A stretch of 64,000 bases of DNA from Flavobacterium muglaense (lineage in GTDB: Bacteria; Bacteroidota; Bacteroidia; Flavobacteriales; Flavobacteriaceae). Under the pieces are notes generated by a model, which was not told the DNA's origin, did no database searches, and saw only the letters and a program-made list of their open reading frames with translations. The DNA is taken from NCBI RefSeq assembly GCF_014305155.1, contig NZ_JACRUK010000003.1, forward strand, positions 122,978 to 186,977, written 5' to 3'. Position 1 is the stretch's first letter. Each line of letters opens with the position of its first letter. Made by a program: the position numbers and the translations under genes. Below are positions 43,788 to 53,100 of the stretch, piece by piece.

Positions 43788-45551
43788 TTAGTAGGTATTA
43801 AAATTGTATTTTTTTTCTTCTCCTAATTCAGAGTAGGTAATTGTAAAATCATGGCTTTTTAAATTTGCTTCTAATTGTGCAAACTCTTTGTCGTTTGTCC
43901 ACAGCATGTTCATTTGATCTTCGGTAGTTTCTGTAATAGTTAGTGTGCCAGAAAAAGCTGTTGATGTATTTCTCAATCGGATGATTTCTAACTGTTTTGT
44001 AACGACTTCTTTTTTCAAACCTTGCTCAATGTCTTGTATACTTAAAGTCGATCTGTTGATTTCTTTATGTCCATCTTTTCCTGCTTTTGCGACAGCGTCA
44101 TGATCATTTGCACCAGCGAAAATATCCAAATACCATATTTGAGGAATCCCCGGCATGAACATTTGTATGGCTCTTGCCAAAACCATTTTTTTGTCATTTG
44201 CACCCAATGCACTATAGTAAGTCGCATTGACTTGATAGTAGGATATTTTTTTTCCGTCGGCCCCATAAAGATTCTTTACTTGACCACCACGGGAAATAAT
44301 CAATTCCATCATATCCGAAATTTCATCATCTTCTAAAAGTCCTTGTTGGTAAACGCCATTAACATCTTTCCCTTTTAAATCTAAAACCGGAATTCCATCA
44401 TGACAACCCAACATATTGACGGTTTTAAATCCTTTGGCTATTATTTCTTTGGCCCAAGTGATTAATGCTTTGTTCGTTCCTTTTTCTATAGCATGAATGG
44501 TCAATCCCGGCAAGAAAAAGTCGTAAATAGCATAACCTTCATTAGCTACTTCATCATGCAGGTGTAAGCCAAATTCAGCGTGAATTTCTGGAAGTAACAC
44601 TAGATTGTTTCTTTTAGCAATTTCATTGATTTTAGCCAAATAATCCCAAGTTCCTGGCTTGTTGAAAAAGTTAGTTTCACCTATTTCTTTATGCAAATAA
44701 GCAAAAGCATCTAATCTCAAGATTTGGCCGCCATATTGTGCCACTTTTGCCAACACTTGTTCGTAAAATTCCCAAACCAAAGGAGATTTGGCATTTACAT
44801 CCATTTGTCCTAAGTACGTGCGATTTTGATTAACGATGGCTAGTACGTCATTTTTATAAGCTGCTAGGTCAGCAAAATCTATAGTTTCTAGCTCTTGATT
44901 GGCATCAATGGCTTGGTTTACTTTGTCACAAATTTGGTTGGCCGCTTCAATGCTAAGATTAGCAATTGAATCCAGATCATTTTTAGTGATGGCATGGTAT
45001 GTTATTTTTTGATAAAAGGTATTCCAATACGGTCTTTCTTTTCCATCAGGAAACAAAACTTTCAAGATTGGAAGCCCTGATTTTCGCATAAAAAGTTGAT
45101 CTAGGTATTTGTTTTCGGGAACGATTATTCCCTCATCGTTCAAGGTTCCATTGCCTTCCCAAAACTCGTTCCAGTCAATGAAAAAATCTTTAAACTTAGA
45201 TTGATCACCGTTTTTAATAATGTCTTTAAATTGCGGCGAAGCAACTGATAAGTGATTCAATACAATATCAAATTTCAACAGAATATGCAATTCGCGCAAT
45301 GCTTCTAAATCGGCCTCAGTAACTAGGCCTTTATTGATGTCATAGTTTATAATCGAGAAACCACGGTCCAAATCACTGTTAAAAAATGTGGGTAGAACAT
45401 AAAACTGTGAAAATGTATCCTTAAATTCAGGCATTTTCAACATGGTTACTATATCGCTTAAGTTTGTTCCAATGCTGTCTGGGTAAGCATTTAACATCAC
45501 TCCATTGCTAATTGTTGAAGCGCTTTGTTGATTGTTAGTCAATTTAGTCAT
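43788..45551 (-). CDS. GH13 subfamily 18-type sucrose/glucoside phosphorylase-like enzyme
   Basis: 587 residues, cytosolic. Barrel signatures: MLNAYPDSIG, VLPTFF, FDIVLNH, nucleophile Asp in LRLDAFAY (D281), acid/base Glu in LLPEIHAEFG (E322), transition-state Asp in NMLGCHDG (D385), and GIPQIWYLDIFAG. This is the sucrose phosphorylase / glucosylglycerate phosphorylase group, which splits a glucoside with phosphate into glucose-1-phosphate. An insertion at about 195-245 is rich in acidic residues and lengthens it relative to usual 480-500-residue members. Exact glucoside unknown. Functional company: exported GH3 and a sugar-type regulator next door. Confidence 0.85.
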   Translation of the reverse strand: MTKLTNNQQSASTISNGVMLNAYPDSIGTNLSDIVTMLKMPEFKDTFSQFYVLPTFFNSDLDRGFSIINYDINKGLVTEADLEALRELHILLKFDIVLNHLSVASPQFKDIIKNGDQSKFKDFFIDWNEFWEGNGTLNDEGIIVPENKYLDQLFMRKSGLPILKVLFPDGKERPYWNTFYQKITYHAITKNDLDSIANLSIEAANQICDKVNQAIDANQELETIDFADLAAYKNDVLAIVNQNRTYLGQMDVNAKSPLVWEFYEQVLAKVAQYGGQILRLDAFAYLHKEIGETNFFNKPGTWDYLAKINEIAKRNNLVLLPEIHAEFGLHLHDEVANEGYAIYDFFLPGLTIHAIEKGTNKALITWAKEIIAKGFKTVNMLGCHDGIPVLDLKGKDVNGVYQQGLLEDDEISDMMELIISRGGQVKNLYGADGKKISYYQVNATYYSALGANDKKMVLARAIQMFMPGIPQIWYLDIFAGANDHDAVAKAGKDGHKEINRSTLSIQDIEQGLKKEVVTKQLEIIRLRNTSTAFSGTLTITETTEDQMNMLWTNDKEFAQLEANLKSHDFTITYSELGEEKKYNFNTY

Positions 45552-45774
45552 TGTATTTGGTTCTAGTTTTTGGTTTTTTTTGAAGTTGGTTTATTACGAT
45601 AGTATGACAGCGCACTGCTGTTGTTGGTATCGAAATTATTCCAAATCCCGTGTATAGTTTGTTTCAAAGATATAAAATATAAGGGAAATAGATAGGCCTT
45701 GATGCCTTACTATAACTGATTTTTTAATAATTTAGGTCGAATGTATGTAAGAAAACGATATAGTTGTATGGCTG

Positions 45775-46332
45775 TTAATGCATGCAACGTATGTACATCT
45801 TGGTTTTAAGGGTAAAGGCTTTGTGTTCTATCTTTTTTAAATGTACTAGAGCACTATCGGCACTTGTTTGGCTCTCATAAATACCAGCTAAAAGGGCAAT
45901 TGTTTTTTCGCCTGCCTTGTCATTATAAAAATTTAAATAGTCTAAACTAAGCGTTTTTGACGGAAATCTTCTTGGGTAATAACCACCAGCATAGAGTTCG
46001 TCATCTGCGTCATCAGGAAGTACAATGCTGTTTTTCTCTTTGTTGTAGTAGCGTCCCATGGTATCAATTGGTTGATGGAGTTGGTTAGTCAGGCTAAACA
46101 TCTTTTTGTGGAGTTTTGCATACACTTGGCTCGTATCAGCAATAACTAAATAATAGGTTGCATTTTCATAATCGGTAGTGTCTGTGACAATTTCAGTAAC
46201 GACCGTAGGAACTGTTGTTGGGATTTGTGTTGCATTTGCGTAAGCGCTTTGCTCTATTTTAAACTTTTTTGTTTGGCAAGAAACCAGCAATAAAAAGGAA
46301 ACCATTAAGAGGGATGTGATGTTGTTGCGCAT
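45775..46332 (-). CDS. Predicted lipoprotein
   Basis: 185 residues. Signal segment ITSLLMVSFLLLVSC ends in a lipobox Cys (about residue 19). The mature part is Thr/Val-rich, then mixed alpha/beta; the last 40 residues (IALLAGIYESQTSADSALVHLKKI) have the strand-helix look of a SPOR-like domain, but this is uncertain. It lies in a spaced cluster with a 185-residue soluble protein and the phosphorelay genes. Function unknown. Confidence 0.6.
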   Translation of the reverse strand: MRNNITSLLMVSFLLLVSCQTKKFKIEQSAYANATQIPTTVPTVVTEIVTDTTDYENATYYLVIADTSQVYAKLHKKMFSLTNQLHQPIDTMGRYYNKEKNSIVLPDDADDELYAGGYYPRRFPSKTLSLDYLNFYNDKAGEKTIALLAGIYESQTSADSALVHLKKIEHKAFTLKTKMYIRCMH

Positions 46333-46357
46333 GATGATTGGTTTTAGCTCTTTGTTG

Positions 46358-46915
46358 TTACAAATTGAATTGACGCAACAGTTCGTCCTCTGAATCTGGT
46401 TTTCCGTAGGCGTCGCCTTCGGTTAAGTGACCATCTTGAGGGCTTATTCGCGTAAGTTTTTTTCCTTGTTTGAATACTAATAGTAGTCCGTGTTCCTGTT
46501 CCCACTCGCAATTACAAGCAATTTGAACATACATGTCTTGATCTTTATGGCGTAAGGAAATGTAAATTTCTGAAGGGTATATGAAATCCCAAATATCGTT
46601 TTTATCTTTGATCTGATGTAAAGGTTCATCGGCTTCATCATACTCAACTGCATCAAGAAAATCCATACAATTCTGGAAGGCCAGTTCAGTGATGGCAAAT
46701 CGATCTTGGTTTGTTAATTGCATGAAATGGCTTAATGCGGTATCTGCTTTGGCTATAAAATCTATATCGACTGTAGGATCCAGATCCATAAATAGAATCT
46801 CCAATGGTTGATTGTCAAAAAACGGAATAGGAGTTGGTACGCTACGCCACCAGTCATCAAAAGTGCTGTCCTGTTGTAAGCTTCCAATTATCGAAGAGGT
46901 AATAGATTGACTCAT
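46358..46915 (-). CDS. Hypothetical DUF6985-like cytosolic protein
   Basis: 185 residues, acidic, no signal. The middle to C-terminal part reads EIYISLRHKDQDMYVQIACN, CEWEQEHGLLLVFKQGKKLTRIS and DGHLTEGDAY, a pattern I associate with DUF6985-type proteins (strand, WxxEHGL, strand, basic residue, DG). Immunity or regulatory functions are known for relatives in other settings but cannot be shown here. It is 21 bp upstream of the stop of the hybrid kinase gene. Confidence 0.5.
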   Translation of the reverse strand: MSQSITSSIIGSLQQDSTFDDWWRSVPTPIPFFDNQPLEILFMDLDPTVDIDFIAKADTALSHFMQLTNQDRFAITELAFQNCMDFLDAVEYDEADEPLHQIKDKNDIWDFIYPSEIYISLRHKDQDMYVQIACNCEWEQEHGLLLVFKQGKKLTRISPQDGHLTEGDAYGKPDSEDELLRQFNL

Positions 46916-46936
46916 AATTATGCGTTGATAAGTGGC

Positions 46937-49660
46937 TTATTTGATGTTTTCTTTGATTGCCAAAAAGAGATTTTCTTTTTTAATTGGTTTATTTAGGTAG
47001 CTGTTGCAGCCGGCATTTTTAATTTTTTCTTCGTCACCCGCAAGTGCAAATGCAGTTTGGGCTATAATAGCAACTGTTGTATTAAATGCTCTAATTTGCT
47101 TTGTAGCCTCAAAACCATTCATAATTGGCATTTGTATGTCCATCATGATAATATCGATGTCTGGGTTTGCTTTGCAGTAATTAACTGCTTCCTCGCCATT
47201 TTGGGCTATTAACAATTCACGGCTTATGGGCGCTAGAATTAGGGTTAGTAACTTTTGAGAAATCTTATCATCCTCGGCAATTAGAATTTTTAAATTGTTA
47301 GGAATTCCATAATCATTGAGTGCTTTGACCACTGTTGCTGTTTTTAATGTTGGTTGTAAAGGGGCGTATGGTATTGTAAAATAGAAGGTCGAGCCTTTTT
47401 CAGGATTGCTTTCTAGTCGCAGCGATCCGCCCATCATTTCTACAAAAGCTTTAGAGATGGATAGTCCTAATCCGGTTCCTTCTCTTGCTTGTCGATCGAC
47501 TATATCTGCTTGAATAAAGCGCTCAAAAATGGCTTTTTGTTGGTGTTCGGGTATTCCAATTCCAGTATCGGATACATAAAATTCAACATATGATTGTGAG
47601 TCTTCGGTCAATAATTTATATCCTATTTCGATTGTTCCCTGATCGGTATATTTAATTGCGTTTTTAATCAAGTTCAAAAGAATCGAATATAATTTCTCGC
47701 GATCAAGATGTAGAATAGCTTCTTGATCTGTCAATGGTGCTTTTCTTTCAAACTGAAGGCCTTTTTTGTTCGCTTCTGGTTTAAAGAAGGTATATGCATA
47801 GTCTAATTGTTCGTTGATATTAGTCTCCGAAATTCTCAATTCGACCAAGCCAGCTTCAATTTTTGAAATATCTACGATATCATTGATGATATTAAGCATT
47901 CGTTTTCCGCTCTTTTCTATAATTTTGATGTACTTTTTCTTTTCGCCACCGGTCACATTCGGCTCTTTTAATAGTTGAGCGAAACCAAGAATTCCGTTCA
48001 TAGGTGTACGGATTTCATGACTGATATTCGCTAAAAATGCCGACTTTAATCGGTCGCTTTCCTCCGCTTTTTCCTTAGCGATAATGAAGTCGTCAATTAT
48101 TTTTTTCTTTTCGGTAATATCTGATTTTACTGCTAAGTAGTGTGTTATCTCACCATGCGCATTTTTAATAGAGGAGATGGAAGCTTCTTCCCAGTAAAAA
48201 GTACCGTCTTTTCGTCTATTATGAAATTCGCCTCGCCATTCGCCTCCTGAGGAAATGTTTTCCCATAGGCTTTTATATTCATCCTCGCTGGTATAACCCG
48301 ACTTTAATATTCTTGAATTTTTACCTTTAACCTCTTCTAAAGTATATCCAGTAGTTTCGGAAAATTTAGGATTTACATATTCAATATTTCCCTGTATATC
48401 TGTTATCACTATCAAAGTTGGGCTTTGTTCTACTGCACGTGACAGTTTTATCAATTCATCAGAAATGGCTTTGCGATCAGATATGTCTCGTGTAACGCCA
48501 AGTATTTCCATAGGTTTGTTGTTGTTGTCCAAGATCAGTGAAGCCTTAACTTCTGTCCATATCGTGGTTTTGTCCTTGCGGTACAATTCGAGCTCAATAG
48601 TTATTTGTGTGTGTTTTGAATTGGGTTCATTTTTAAACTCTTCCTGATTGTCCAGTAATTCTTTGATTGTCTTTATTGCTTTGTGATAGGATGCAGGCGT
48701 TAGTGTCTCATTTATTTGTTGGCTCATAGCTTCATCAACTTCAAAGCCTCTCATTGCTTTTACGGCAGGGCTTATGTAGGTATAGTTGAGATCCATGTCA
48801 AGCACAAAAATGGTATCACCTGAGTTATTGGCAATAAGGCGGTATTTAGCTTCGCTCTCTATTAAAGCAATTTGTTTTTGTTTCAATTGCCAGTATTGAT
48901 AAGAGTTTAAGATCAGATTGGGTAGTCTATTTAAATAATTCTCATGTTTAGTCAAGTAATCATTTGCACCTAATTTTAAGGCTTGAACGGCTAGTTTTTC
49001 ACTACCTTGCCCCGTTACCAGTATAATTGGAATGTTTAGTTTTAATTTTTGTCTAATGGTTTTGATTAATTCCAAGGCATTCATTCCTGCAAGTCTATAA
49101 TCCATTAAAATAACCTTATACTTGTCTGATGTTTCCAGTTTTATTATCGCTTCTTCGGCAGTTGATAATGCTTTAATTTGGATATAAGGCGCATATTTAG
49201 CAAAATAGCGAATGGTAAAATCAATATCGGCTGAATTATGCTCTATGTATAAAACATCTATAACTTCCGACTTGATGAAAGCATCTTTTTTGAAATTAAT
49301 AATTGCTTGACTAATGATCTCAGGGAGTGCAGTAATGTAGTCAGATTGTTTTATAATGTAATCTTCGGCACCGGTTTTAAGTGCTGTGACAGCAGCCTCT
49401 TCATCACCAGAACCTGTTAATATTACTACTGGAAAGTCTAAATTATTCTTCCTGATTTCCATCAAAATTTCAAGCCCGTTTCCATCAGGCAAGTTTACAT
49501 CTAGAAGGGCGATATCAAAGGAATGATTCGCTTGTAAAATAGCCCTTGCTTGCGCTAGGGTAGTAGCATGCTCAATACTAATGGTTGGGATTAGTCTTGA
49601 TAAGCCCAAGATGGTTAAATCGGCATCGGTTGTGTTGTCTTCAAGAAGTAATATTTTCAT
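46937..49660 (-). CDS. Hybrid histidine kinase: REC-REC-PAS-PAS-HisKA-HATPase-REC
   Basis: 907 residues with no membrane span. REC1 (1-120, LLDVNLPDG), REC2 (135-255, LMDYRLAGM; its first acidic site reads IEHN in place of an Asp pair), two PAS (270-520), HisKA with phospho-His in NISHEIRTPMNG (535-600), HATPase (645-760, GIGIPEHQQKAIFERF and GTGLGLSI), terminal REC (785-905, [13 protein letters not shown]). Two receivers ahead of the kinase mean it receives phosphate as well as giving it. It is the third gene of the cluster, 33 bp after a lone receiver and downstream of the PocR kinase. Confidence 0.85.
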   Translation of the reverse strand: MKILLLEDNTTDADLTILGLSRLIPTISIEHATTLAQARAILQANHSFDIALLDVNLPDGNGLEILMEIRKNNLDFPVVILTGSGDEEAAVTALKTGAEDYIIKQSDYITALPEIISQAIINFKKDAFIKSEVIDVLYIEHNSADIDFTIRYFAKYAPYIQIKALSTAEEAIIKLETSDKYKVILMDYRLAGMNALELIKTIRQKLKLNIPIILVTGQGSEKLAVQALKLGANDYLTKHENYLNRLPNLILNSYQYWQLKQKQIALIESEAKYRLIANNSGDTIFVLDMDLNYTYISPAVKAMRGFEVDEAMSQQINETLTPASYHKAIKTIKELLDNQEEFKNEPNSKHTQITIELELYRKDKTTIWTEVKASLILDNNNKPMEILGVTRDISDRKAISDELIKLSRAVEQSPTLIVITDIQGNIEYVNPKFSETTGYTLEEVKGKNSRILKSGYTSEDEYKSLWENISSGGEWRGEFHNRRKDGTFYWEEASISSIKNAHGEITHYLAVKSDITEKKKIIDDFIIAKEKAEESDRLKSAFLANISHEIRTPMNGILGFAQLLKEPNVTGGEKKKYIKIIEKSGKRMLNIINDIVDISKIEAGLVELRISETNINEQLDYAYTFFKPEANKKGLQFERKAPLTDQEAILHLDREKLYSILLNLIKNAIKYTDQGTIEIGYKLLTEDSQSYVEFYVSDTGIGIPEHQQKAIFERFIQADIVDRQAREGTGLGLSISKAFVEMMGGSLRLESNPEKGSTFYFTIPYAPLQPTLKTATVVKALNDYGIPNNLKILIAEDDKISQKLLTLILAPISRELLIAQNGEEAVNYCKANPDIDIIMMDIQMPIMNGFEATKQIRAFNTTVAIIAQTAFALAGDEEKIKNAGCNSYLNKPIKKENLFLAIKENIK

Positions 49661-49693
49661 CTGACTTTTGGTTTTAAAAGGGTATGGCTGCTT

Positions 49694-50122
49694 TTATATG
49701 TGTTTGTTGGTCAATCTCCAATACAAGTCGATATGACCTACAACATCAAGAAATTTTTCAAAACTTACTGGCTTCACAATATACGAATTAACTCCTAATT
49801 CATAAGCCGTTTTTAAATCGGATGTTTCAGCAGAGGTTGTTAGAATTACAATTGGTATCGTTTTAAATACAGGATGCGTTTTTATTTTTTGAAGTACTTC
49901 TAAGCCGTTCACTTTGGGTAATTTTAGGTCCAATAAGATAACGATAGGCGTAGGTGCTCCACTTTCCCATTTGTCTATATATTGCAAGGCCTCAGCACCA
50001 TCACGTGCTATTTGTATGGGGTTTGAAATCTTTTTTGTTGTAAAAGCTCTCATGGTTAAATCAAGATCAATAGGATTGTCCTCGACAAGTAAGATGGGCT
50101 TTTCTGTATTTTCAGGTTGCAT
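49694..50122 (-). CDS. Single-domain response regulator (Rcp1-like)
   Basis: 142 residues: one receiver and nothing else. Acidic pair in LLVEDN, phosphoacceptor Asp in LLDLKLPKVNG (about D66), Thr/Ser switch in ILTTSAE, Lys in YIVKPVSF. The Rcp1-like subtype with the long beta-4/alpha-4 region is usual as partner of phytochrome-like and multi-PAS kinases. It follows the PocR kinase stop by one base, so the two are translated together. No output domain; it probably carries phosphate to the next gene product. Confidence 0.87.
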   Translation of the reverse strand: MQPENTEKPILLVEDNPIDLDLTMRAFTTKKISNPIQIARDGAEALQYIDKWESGAPTPIVILLDLKLPKVNGLEVLQKIKTHPVFKTIPIVILTTSAETSDLKTAYELGVNSYIVKPVSFEKFLDVVGHIDLYWRLTNKHI

Positions 50123-50123
50123 A

Positions 50124-53100
50124 TTATTGGTTTTTTGGTATTTCTAAATAAAAAGTGGCGCCTTTGTTCGGACTGCTTTCTGCCCAAGTTTTCCCGTTCA
50201 TTCGTTTCATTGCTTTGTTAACTAACGCAAGTCCTATACCGGTTCCAGGGTAATCTTCGGCTCTTTGAAGACGTTGGAATATATCAAAAATTTTATGATG
50301 GTATTGCATGTCAAAACCTATTCCGTTATCAGCAACACTGATAATCCAAGATTCATTATTGTCTTTAATTTCGATTGTAATAATGGGATGTTCATGTCCC
50401 TTAGTAAATTTGATAGCATTTTCGACCAAGTTACGAAACGCCATAATAAAACCGTTGGCATCTGCATTGATTGTTACGTTATCCGCTTTTGGATCAAAAA
50501 TAATTGTTCCTGTATTACGTTCAAAACTATGAACAGATAAAACAGAGTTTATTAAATCAATTACATTCAATTTACTAATGGTCAGTTGGCTTCGTTCTAA
50601 ACGAGAATAGTCCAAAAGGTCATCAATGATTTCGTTCATCTGCAAAGTAGAGCGACGTATTTTGTCAATAAATGATTGTGCCTCTTCTTTGAGATCGGAT
50701 CTATAAATATCCGACAATAGCTTGCTGTAGCCATCAATGCCTCGTAAAGGTGCTTTTAAATCATGTGAAACAGAATAGGAGAAGGTTTCTAATTCTTTAT
50801 TGATGGCTTCGAGTTGCGCTGTACGCTGTTGTACCTTAAGTTCAAGCTGTGTATTTAGCTCTTTTATCTGTTTTTCGGCGTTTTTTCTTTGTGTAATATC
50901 ATGAATAATACTTAGGAATAATGGTCTACTATTCACTTCAATAATACAAGCCGAAATAAAAAACTCTCCTATTTCGCCAGACTTTTTACGAAATTGAACT
51001 TCCATTTCATTTAAACGATCCTTTGTTTGTAGTAGTAAAGCAAATTTTTCTCGCTCTTGAGGGTTTACCCATAATGGTAATTCTAAAGTATTATTACCAA
51101 TAAATTCCTCTCTTGTATATCCTAAGGTGGAGTATATTCTATCATTAACCTCGATTACTTCGCCTTCAAAGGTACTTAGACTTATTAAAAAAGGACTTAG
51201 TATAAATGATTTTGCAAATTTTTCTTCGGATAGTTTTAAGGCTTCTTCTATTAATTTTCTTTTGGTTACATCGATACTTAATCCAGAAGCTCCAGTGATT
51301 TTATGGCCTTCAATGATAGGATGCAAAGAGGTGTGAAAGTACCTTAGCTCCTTGTTTATAATATGTGCAAATTCAAATGTTACACTCTCACCATTGAAAA
51401 CAGCTTGAAATTTAGGTTTCCAAAAATTAAGCTCATCTTTTGTTAATTTCTCTGTAGAACTCATTCCTCTTTTCAGTTGTATGCTGTACTGATCATTGAT
51501 GATTTTTTCATAGGTACTGTTGAAAATAATGTAATTAAAATCAAGATCGATGGACCAGATAGAATCTTCACGATTATTAATCATCGAACTTAAATTGGCA
51601 GCGGTTTCTTTGAATGCTTGCTCTGCTTGTTTCAGCTCAGTGATATCTCTTGTTATTGTTAATAGATGTTGATTTTGATTGATAACAATTAAAGCAGCCG
51701 AAAGTAAACCATCGATTATTTTTCCGTTTTTTAAGGTAAATTGGGCTTCCAAATTTTCTACTTTTCCGGTCTCATGGAGTTTAGAAATCATTATGTCTCG
51801 ATTTTCGCAATTATTCCAAATGTTTAGTTCGAATGAGGTTTTTCCGATAATTTCTTCTCTTGCATAGCCAGAAGTCTGTATAAAACTATCATTTACATCT
51901 ACATATTCACCATCTTCTAATCGATTAATTGTTACAAAATCCGGACTTGTTCGAAAAATTAATTTGAATTTCTCTTCGCTTTCAAATAAAGCATTAGTAG
52001 CCTTAGTTTGTTCTGTTATATTGTGTGAATTATATAAAATGTATTGGCATTTTCCTTGCTCATCCATGATTGGGCTCAAAGTAATTTCAGAGGTGTAGTT
52101 TTGCCCAGAAAGACTAATAGTTTCGGTAAAATGAATTGGTTTACCGCTACTAATCACTTTGTTGTAGGTGGCTAAAGTTGTATTGTAATAATCATCACCT
52201 AAGCCCACAGCTTCATTAAGAACACGAATAGGTTGACCTATCAGTGCTTTAGGATCGATTAAAAGTCCAAATGCTTTTCCGGTATCAATATAAGGCTTGT
52301 TTATAGCATCTACTCTAAAGTCGCATTCCGGATCGATACTCACTAGTAGTTGTAAATCAGTGTGATTGTTAAAAATCACCGATAGTATTTTTTCGCGCTC
52401 TAGTAATGCTTTTTCTGCTTCTTTTCTTTCTGTTATATCTCTAATCGTCAGACTTGTAAAAGTAACACGATCGGCATTTTCAAAAATGGCTGATGAAATT
52501 TCGACTTCAAACTGTGTTCCGTCTTTGCGCAACATCGTGAGCTCTCCGCTAGCTTTTTTGTCTTTTTGTCTCTTGGAGATGATTTCAAGTAAACGAGGAT
52601 CTGTTGCCTCTGTTAATCCAGGCCTACCAAGAGCTATGATTTCTTGTTCGGTGCATTGAAACATTGTACAAGCAGCAGGATTAGCGGATAGTATTTTACC
52701 GTTAGTATTCGTTAGCAACATAGCATCCATGCTGTTTTCAAAAAAAGCACGATATTTTACTTCGCTTTCATGTATTCTTTTCTGTGCTTGCTCGCGCTCT
52801 GTAACATCGCGGATGATAATACTTGTAAACTTGATATTATCAGCGTTTTTAAATTCAGCCGAGGATACTTCGGTTTCAAACGGGACACCGCCTTTTTTTA
52901 ATAATGTAATAGCGGTACGCACTTTTCCTTTTTCTTGCCGTGTGGCAAGTAATTCTGGCAAACGCACATCTGTAAAATCAGTAATTGCGGCTCTGTCTAA
53001 TTGCTGGAATTCGATGGCAGTGTAACCAAATAATTCGCAAGCGGCAGCATTAGCCGATAATATTTGACCATCACTATAGGTTAGCAACATGGGATCAATA

